64,000 nucleotides of DNA, taken from Corbicula japonica. Taxonomy: Eukaryota; Mollusca; Bivalvia; Venerida; Cyrenidae. Positions within the stretch are counted from its first letter, which is position 1, and every line of letters begins with the position of its first letter. A model generated the notes under the pieces. That model was not told the origin of the DNA. It ran no database searches and was given only the letters and a program-made list of their open reading frames with translations. Positions 56,047-64,000 of the stretch are shown here, one piece after another. The DNA is taken from contig JAZAYU010000052.1 in assembly GCA_038501625.1 (NCBI GenBank), positions 2,571,955 to 2,635,954 of the forward strand, in the 5' to 3' direction. The position numbers and the translations under genes are program-made.

Positions 56047-59000
56047 TAACGCCGATCATGTAATATTGTGTCTGCCATAGTGCTGTATGTGTCCCTTGCC
56101 CTCAACTGGAGGTCCAGTGGAGGTCCGAAACATACAGCATATTTATCTCTCGAATAAGGTTAACATATAAATAACAATAACTTTAAGGATAGAAACTAAA
56201 ATGATTTAATAAAATAAAGTATGTAGCAAGAAAGAAATAGGTTTAAACAGTATTTATTCAATCAATTGCAAATTTAATAAATATAACAATGAGTAAATGT
56301 CATGTTATGGATTAAAGAATAAGCGAAAACGCTTATTTATCCTTTTCTCCATGAAATGGTGAGGAGGAAAATACTGAGATATAGGGATAGAGAGAGAAAG
56401 AGACAGAGAGCAAAAAAGCGAGAGAGAAACTAGGAATGAGACATTTGAAAGAAGAATGAAACAAAGGATAAAATTAAAAATGAAACATTGAAGGGAGAAA
56501 AGAAGCATAAGACAAAATTTAGACTGAAATAAAGAGTAAGGTAAAGAATGAACCATTCCAAGCAAATATGTAATGAAGAAAGGAACGAAATTAAGAATGC
56601 AAAACAGTAATGAAATTAAGAATGAAACTATGAAAGAAATAATGAAACATTGAAAGGAAGAAGGAAACAAAGAAAAAATTAAGAATCAAACAAAGATTGA
56701 AATTAAGTTAAAACATTGAAAGGAAGGAGGAAACACAGAAAGAAATTAAGAATGAAACAATGACTGAAATTAAGAATGAAACGTTGAAAGGAAAAAAGTA
56801 AACAAAGAAAGAAATTAAGAATGAAACAAAGATTGAAGTTAAAAATGAAACATTGAAAGGAAGAAGAAAACACAGAAAGAGATTAAGAATGATTCAAAGA
56901 TTGAAATGGAGAATGAAACATTAAAAGGAAAAAGGAAACAAAGAAAGAAATTTGAAATGAAACAGAGATCGAAGTTAAAAATGAAAGATTGAAAGAAAGA
57001 AGGAAAAACAGAAAGAATCAAACATTGAAATAAGTAATTTAACAAAAAATGAAACAATTGAATGAAACAAGGAATGAAGAAAAGAATGAAACGCGGCAGA
57101 AATAAAAATTAAGAAACAAAGCATGAAGTAATGAGTTAAAGTGTGACTGAAACAAAGTTAAAAGTAAGAATAAATAAGCGGTAAAATTAGAACGAAACAA
57201 AACAATGCAATTAACCAAAAAACAACAAAGAATGAAACATAGAATGAAATTCAGACTGAAACAAACAATGAAATTCAGAAAGAAATAATAAATGATACAT
57301 TGATTAAATTTATAAAGATTGAAAGATTGAAAAACGAATACAATTTAAGCGTAATAAAAGTTAAAATTAAGTTTTAAAATAAGAATTTAACGCCGATCAT
57401 GTAATATTGTGTCTGCCATAGTGCTATATGTGTCCCTTGCCCTCCACTGGAGGTCCAATGGCGGTCAGCAACATACAGCATATTTATCTCTCGAATACGG
57501 TAAACATATAAATAACAATAACTTTAAGGATAGAAACTAAAATGATTTAATGAAATTTTGTATGTAGCAAGAAAGAAATTGTTTAAAACAGTATTTATTC
57601 AATCAATTGCAGATATAATGAAATAATACAATGAGTAAATGTAGTGTAATGGATTAAAGAATAAGCGAAAACGCTTATTTATCCTCTTCTCCATGAAATG
57701 GTGAGGAGGAAAATACTGAGATGTAGAGATAGAGACAGAAAGAGACAGACAGAGAAAGTGAGAGAGAAATTAGAAATGAGACATTTGAAAGAAGAATGAA
57801 TCAAAGGAAAAAATTAAAAATGAAACATTGAAGGGAAAAACGAAGCGTAAGACCCAATTAAGACTGAAATAAAGAGTAAGGTAAAGAATGAACAAATCCA
57901 TGCAAATATGTAAATGAAGAAAGATACGAATTTAAGAATGCAAAACAGTAATGAAATTAAGAATGAAACTATGAAGGAAAGAATGAAAAATTGAAAGGAA
58001 GAAGGAAACAAAGAAAGAATTAAGACTCAAACAAAGATTGAAATAAAGTTAAAAAATTGAAAGGAAGGAGGAATCACATAAAGAAATTAAGAATGAAACC
58101 ATGATTGAAATTAGGAATGAAACGTTGAAAGGAAAAAAGGAAACAAAGAAAGAAATTAAGAATGAAACAAAGATTCAAGTTAAGAATGAAACATTAAAAG
58201 TAAGAAGGATACAAGGAAAGAAATTTAAAATGAAACAAAGAGCGAAGTGAAAAAGGAAACATTAAAAGGAAGAATGAAACACAGAAGGAAACAAACATGG
58301 AAAAAGTAATTCAACAAAAAATGAAACTATTGAATGAAACAAGGAATGAAGAAAAGATTAAACGCGGCAGAAATAAAAATTAAGAAACAAAGAATGAAGT
58401 AATGAGATAAAGTACGACTGAAACAAAGTTTAAAAGTAAGAATAAATAAGCGGTAAAATTGGAAAGAAACAAAACAGTGCAATTATCGAAACAATCAAGA
58501 AAGAATGAAACATAGAATAAAATTCAGACTGAAACAAAGAATGAAATTAAGAAAGAAATAATCAATGATACATTGATTAATTTATAACGAATGAAAGAAA
58601 GATTGAAAAAATTAAGCGTAATAAAAGTTAAAATTAAGTTTAAAAATAAGAATTTAACGCCGATCATGTAATATTGTGTCTGCCATAGTGCTGTATGTGT
58701 CCCTTGCCCTCCACTGGAGGTGCAGTGGAGGTCCGCAACATACAGCATATTTATCTCTCGAATACCTTAAACATATAAATATTAGTAACTTTAAGGAAAG
58801 AAACTTAAATGATTTAATGAAATGAAGCATGTAGCAAGAAAGAAATAGGTTTAAACAGTATTTATTCAATGAATTGCTCATATACTGAAATAATACAATG
58901 AGTCAATGTCATGTTATGGATTAAAGAATAAGCGAAAACGCTTATTTATCCTCTTCTTCATTAAATGGTGAGGAGGACAATACTGAGATGTAGAGATAGA

Positions 59001-60008
59001 GAGAGAGAGAGAAAGAGACAGAGAGATAGAAAGAGACAGAGAGAGAAAGTAGGAATGAGCAGTTAAAAGAAGAATGAAACAAAGGAAAAAAATAAAAATG
59101 AAACATTGAAGGGAAAAACGAAGCATAAGACAAAATTAAGACTGAAATAAAGAGTAAGGTAAAGAATGAAAAATTCCAAGCAAATATGTAATGAAGAAAG
59201 GAACGAATTTAAGCATGCAAAACAGTAATGAAATTAAGAATGAAACTATGAAGGAAAAAATGAAACATTGAAAGGAAGAAAGAAACCAAGAAAAAATTAA
59301 GAATCAAACAAAGATTGAAATCAAGTTAAAACATTGAAAGGAAGGAGGAAACACAGAAAGAATTTAAGAATGAAACAATGATTGAAATTAAGAATGAAAC
59401 GTTGAAACGAAAAATGGAAACAAACAGAGAAATTAAGAATGAAAAAAAGATTGAAGTTAAGAATTAAACATTGAAAGGAAGAAGGACACACGGAAAGAGA
59501 TAAAGAATGATTCAAAGACTGAAATTAAGAATGAAAAATTAAAAGGAAGAAGGAAACCAAGAAAGAAATTTAAAATGAAACAAAGATTTGAGGTTAAAAA
59601 TGAAACATTGAAAGGAAGAAGGAAACACAGAAATAAACAAACATTGAAATAAGTAATTTAACAAAAAATGAAACAATTGAATGAAACAAGGAATGGAGGA
59701 AAGAATGAAACGCTGCAGAAATAAAAATTAAGAAACAAAGAGTGAAGTAATCAGTTAAAGTATGACTGAAACAAAGTTTAAAAGTAAGAATAAATAAGCG
59801 GTAAAATTAGAAAGAAACAAAATAATGCAATTAACCAAAAAATCAACAAAGAATAAAACATACAATGAAATTCAGACTGAAACAAAGAATGAAATTAAGA
59901 AAGAAATAATAAATGATACATTGATTAAATTTATAAAGAATGAAAGATTGAAAGACGAATACAATTTAAGCGTAATAAAAGTTAAAATTAAGTTTTAAAA
60001 TAAGAATT
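56047..60008. repeat. Macrosatellite block 2: long units of 1.27-1.35 kb
   Basis: Three units of 1341, 1267 and 1354 bp. The added length is extra subrepeats of GAAACAAAGATTGAAATTAA and GAAACGTTGAAAGGAAAAAA type in the middle of the purine-rich part (for example 56690-56840 and 59280-59470). These units are also more diverged from block 1. Confidence 0.82.
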
Positions 60009-63000
60009 GAACGCCGATCATGTAATATTGTGTCTGCCATAGTGCTGTATGTGTCCCTTGCCTTCCACTGGAGGTCCAGTGGAGGTCCGCAACATACAGC
60101 ATATTTATCTCTCGAATACGGTAAACATATAAATAACAATAACTTTAAGGATAGAAACTAAAATGATTTAATGAAATTTTGTATGTAGCAAGAAAGAAAT
60201 AGTTTAAAACAGTATTTATTCAATCAATTGCACATATAATGAAATAATACAATGAGTAAATGTAGTGTAATGGATTAAAGAATAAGCGAAAACGCTTATT
60301 TATCCTCTTCTCCATGAAATGGTGAGGAGGACAATACTGAGATGTAGAGATAGGGAGAGAAAGAGACAGAGAGAGAAAGCGAGAGAGAGAAATTAGGAAT
60401 GAGACATTTGAAGGAAGAATGAAACAAAGGATAAAATTAAAAATGAAACATTGAAGGGAATAACAAAGCATAAGACATATAGACTGAAATAAAGAGTAAT
60501 TTAAATAATGAACCATTCCAAGCAAATATGAAATGAAGAAAGGAACGAAATTGAGAATGCACAACAGTAATGGAATTAAGAATGAAACTATGAAGGAAAG
60601 AATTAAACATGGAAAGGAAGAAGGAAACACAAAAAGAGATTAAGAATGATTCAAAGACTAAAATTAAGAATGAAACATTAAAAGGAAGAAGGAAACAAAA
60701 AAAGAAATTTAAAATGAAACAAAGATTGAAGTTAAAAATGAAACATTGAAAGGAAGAAGGAAACACAAAAAGAAACAAACACTGAAATAAGTAATTTAAC
60801 AAAAAGTGAAACAATTGAATGAAACATGGAATGAAGAAAAGAATGAATCGCGGCAGAAATAAAAATAAAGAAACAAAGAATGAAGTAATGAGTTAAAGTA
60901 TGACTGAACAAAGTTTAAAAGTAAGAATAAATAAGCGGTAAAATTAGAAGAAACAAAACAATGCAATTAACAAAAAATCAACAAAGAATGAAACATAGAA
61001 TGAAAATCAGACTGAAACAAAGAATGAAATTAAGAAAGAAATAATAAATGATACCTTGATTAAATTTATAACGAATGAAAGAAAGATTGAAAAACGAATA
61101 AAATTTAAGCGTAATAAAAGTTAAAATTAAGTTTTAAAATAAGAATTTAACGCCGATCATGTAATATAAGTATGACTAATACAAAGTTTAAAAGTAAAAA
61201 AAAAATAAGCGGTAAAATTAGAAAAAAACAACAACAAAACAATGCAATTAACCAAAAAATCATCAAAGAATGAAACATATAATGCAATTCAGACTGAAAC
61301 AAAGAATGAAATTAAGAAAGAATTAATAAATGATACATTAATTAAATTTATAAAGAATGAAAGAAAGATTGAAAAACGAATACAACTTAAGCGTAATAAA
61401 AGTTAACGCCGATCATGTAATATTGTGTCTGCCATAGTGCTGTATGTGTCCCTTGCCCTCCACTGGAGGTCCAGTGGAGGTCCGCAACATACAGCATATT
61501 TATCTCTCAAAGTCGGTAAACAATAAATAACAATAACTTTAAGGATAGAAACTAAAATGATTTAATGAAATGAAGTATGTAGCAAGAAAGAAATAGGTTT
61601 AAACAGTATTTATTCAATCAATTGCACATATAATGAAATAATACAACGCGTAAATGTAATGTAATGGATTAAAAAATAAGCGAAACGCTTATTTATCCTC
61701 TTCTCCATGAAATGGTGAGGAGGAAAATACTGAGATATAGAGATAGAGAGAGAAAGAGACAGAGAGAAAAAGCGAGAGAGAGAACTTAGGAATGAGAAAT
61801 TTGAAGGAAGAATGAAACAAAGGATAAAATTAAAAATGAAACATTCAAGGGAAAAACGAAGCATAAAACATAATTTAGACTTAAATAAAGAGTAAGTTAA
61901 ATAATGAACCATTCCAAGTAAATATGAAATGAAGAAAGGAACGAAATTGAGAATGCACAACAGTGATGGAATTAAGAATGAAACTATGAAGGAAAGAATT
62001 AAACATTGAAAGGAAGAAGGAAACACAGAAAGAGATTAAGAATGATTGAAAGACTGAAATTAAGAATGAAACATTAAAAGGAAGAAGGAAACAAAAAAAA
62101 ATTAAAAAGAAACAAAGATTGAAGTTAAAAATGAAACATTGAAAGGAAGAAGGAAACACAGAAATAAACAAACACTGAAATAAGTAGTTTAACAAAAAGT
62201 GAAACAATTGAATGAAACAAGGAATGAAGAAAAGAATGAAACGCGGCTGAAATAAAAATTAAGAAACAAAGAATGAAGTAATGAGTTAAAGTATGACTGA
62301 AACAAAGTTAAAAAGTAAGAATAAATCAGCGGTAATATTAGAAAGAAACAAAACAATGCAATTAACAAAAAAATCAACAAAGAATGAAACATAGAATGAA
62401 ATTCAGACTGAAACAAAGAATGAAATTAAGAAAGAAATAATAAATGATACATTGATTAAATTTATAACGAATGAAAGATTGAAAGACGAATACAATTTAA
62501 GCGTAATAAAAGTTAAAATTAAGTTTTAAAATAAGAATTTAACGCCGATCACTTAATTTTGTGTCTGCCATAGTGCTGTATGTGTCCCTTGCCCTCCACT
62601 GGAGGTCAAGTGGAGGTCCGCAACATACAGCATATTTATCTCTCGAATACGGTAAACATATAAATAATAATAACTTTGAGGATAGAAACTAAAATGATTT
62701 AATGAAATGAAGTATGTAGCAAGAAAGAAATAGGGTTAAACAGTATTTATTCAATCAATTTCACATATAATGAAATAATACAATGAGTAAATGTAATGTA
62801 ATGGATTAAAAAATAAGCGAAATCGCTTATTTATCCTCTTCTCCATAAAATGGTGAGGAGGACAATACTGAGATGTAGAGATAGATAGAAAAAGAGACAG
62901 AGAGAGAAAGCGAGAGAGAGAGAGAGAAATTAGGAATGAGACATTTGAAAGAAGAATGAAACAAAGGAAAAAATTAAAAATGAAACATTAAAGGGAAAAA

Positions 63001-64000
63001 CGAAGCATAAGACATAATTTAGACTGAAATAAAGAGTAAGTTAAACGAAGCATAACACATAATTTAGACTGAAATAAAGAGTAAGTTAAATAATGAACCA
63101 TTCCATGCAAATATGAAATGAAGAAATGACGAAAATGAGAATGCACAACAGTAATGGAATAAAGAATGAAACTATGAAGAAATGAATTAAACATTGAAAA
63201 GAAGAAGAAAACAAAGAAAAAATTAAGAATCAAACAATGATTGAAATTATGTTAAAACATTGAAAGGAAGGAGGAAACACAGAAAGAAATTAAGAATGAA
63301 ACAATGGTTGAAATTAAGAATGAAACGTTGAAAGGAAAAAAAGGATACAAAGAAAGAAATTAAGAATGAAACAAAGATTGAAGTTAATTATGAAATATTG
63401 AAAGGAAGAAGAAAACACAGAAAGAGATTAAGAATGATTCAAAGACTGAAATTCAGAAAGAAACAGTAAAAGGAAGAAGGTAACAAAGAAAGAAATTTGA
63501 AATGAAACAAGATTGAAGTTAAAAATGAAACATTGAAAAGAAGAAGGAAACACAAAAAGAAACAAACACTGAAATAAGTAATTTAACACAAAATGAAACA
63601 ATTGAATGAAACAAGGAATGAAGAAAAGAATGAAACGCGGCAATAATAAAAATAAAGAAACAAAGAATGAAGTAATGAGTTAAAGTTTGACTGAAACAAA
63701 GTTTTAAAGTAAGAATAAATAAGCGGTAAAATGAGAATAAAACAAAACAATGCAATTAAGAAAAAAATCAACAAATAATCAAACATAGAATGAAATTCAG
63801 ACTGAAACAAAAATGAAATTAAGAAATAAATAATAAATGATACGTTGATTAAATGTATAACGAATGAAAGAAAGATTGAAAAACGAATACAATTTAAGCG
63901 TAATAAAAGTTAAAATTAAGTTTTAAGATAAGAATTTAACGCCGATCATGTAATATTGTGTCTGCCATAGTGCTGTATGTGTCCCTTGCCCTCCACTGGA
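60009..64000. repeat. Macrosatellite block 3: mixed and truncated units
   Basis: Unit of 1139 bp, then a 256-bp fragment (61148-61403) that jumps from the first bases of one unit to the last quarter of another, then 1136 bp and 1397 bp units. The last has a 40-bp internal duplication (ACGAAGCATAAGACATAATT at about 62999 and 63046). The final unit is cut by the window end. Confidence 0.82.

Larger units (their letters stand above)
48101..64000. repeat. Macrosatellite array, 1.14-kb units with length variants
   Basis: Units marked by TAACGCCGATCATGTAAT begin near 48101, 49242, 50381, 51522, 52660, 53802, 54904, 56047, 57388, 58655, 60009, 61148, 61404, 62540 and 63937, all in one orientation. 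Each unit has a mixed-composition island (about 400 bp: stem-loop, TATTTATTCAATCAATTGCA, AATAAGCGAAAACGCTTATT, then GAGA-rich) and about 700 bp of A/G-rich sequence made from GAATGAAACATTGAAAGGAA-type subrepeats. It continues past the window. No gene is called within it. Confidence 0.93.

Noticed and set aside
48150..58750. Recurring minus-strand peptide ADLHxTSSGGQGTHTALWQ in several satellite units
   Set aside because: It comes from the stem-loop island, which is conserved as DNA; in many units the frame is shifted or stopped.
47085..63810. Dozens of minus-strand open frames of 60-169 codons rich in Phe, Ser, Leu and Ile that look like membrane proteins
   Set aside because: They translate A/G-rich satellite sequence, shift or break between otherwise equal units, and show no codon-level conservation beyond the repeat.

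Overview
This is an AT-rich, intron-bearing metazoan genomic window. Gene content (PLAC8-like, Ig/thrombospondin type-1 receptor, centromeric histone H3, TRIM-NHL) and the many foldback elements and tRNA-derived SINE suggest a mollusc, most likely a bivalve. The species is inferred from style of sequence only. No prokaryotic or viral genes are seen.

Four protein-coding genes could be assembled by hand from reading frames, splice sites and intron phase. (1) 2979-5540, plus: a 3-exon PLAC8/cornifelin-like cysteine-rich protein (116 aa). (2) 5799-14761, minus: an 8-exon type I receptor (527 aa): signal peptide, one Ig-like domain, three thrombospondin type-1 (TSP1) repeats, one transmembrane helix and a tyrosine-rich tail with one ITIM-type motif. 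(3) 16242-25364, plus: a 4-exon centromeric histone H3 (cenH3/CENP-A, 152 aa). (4) 32852-41092, minus: a 7-exon TRIM-family protein (653 aa): RING, two B-boxes, coiled coil, NHL-like C-terminus. All four models close in frame (total coding lengths 351, 1584, 459 and 1962 nt). Genes 1 and 2 converge, with stop codons about 260 bp apart. Genes 2 and 3 diverge from a 1.5-kb spacer. Genes 3 and 4 converge on a 7.5-kb spacer packed with foldback elements.

The rest is repeats. 1-2085 holds two tandem arrays (about 170-bp and 175-bp units). A palindromic element family (A) occurs 13 times from 2.2 to 46.4 kb, and a second compound foldback family (B) eight times, six of them at 26.2-29.7 kb. Intron 1 of cenH3 carries a nested set: an outer element with 31-bp terminal inverted repeats contains two smaller inverted-repeat elements and a SINE. 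Other elements include a broken mariner, a LINE 3' end, a PIF/Harbinger fragment with a related palindromic MITE, and a 484-bp element flanked by TTAA. In the TRIM gene the 3' end of a coiled-coil exon, with its splice donor, has been copied several times into the following intron, and a 30-bp minisatellite grew from it; another intron holds a 34-bp minisatellite.

From 48.1 kb to the window end is a macrosatellite of about 1.14-kb units (some 1.27-1.40 kb). It is purine-rich on the plus strand, and each unit carries a conserved island with a strong stem-loop. The many minus-strand reading frames there are Phe/Ser/Leu-rich low complexity and are not called as genes.
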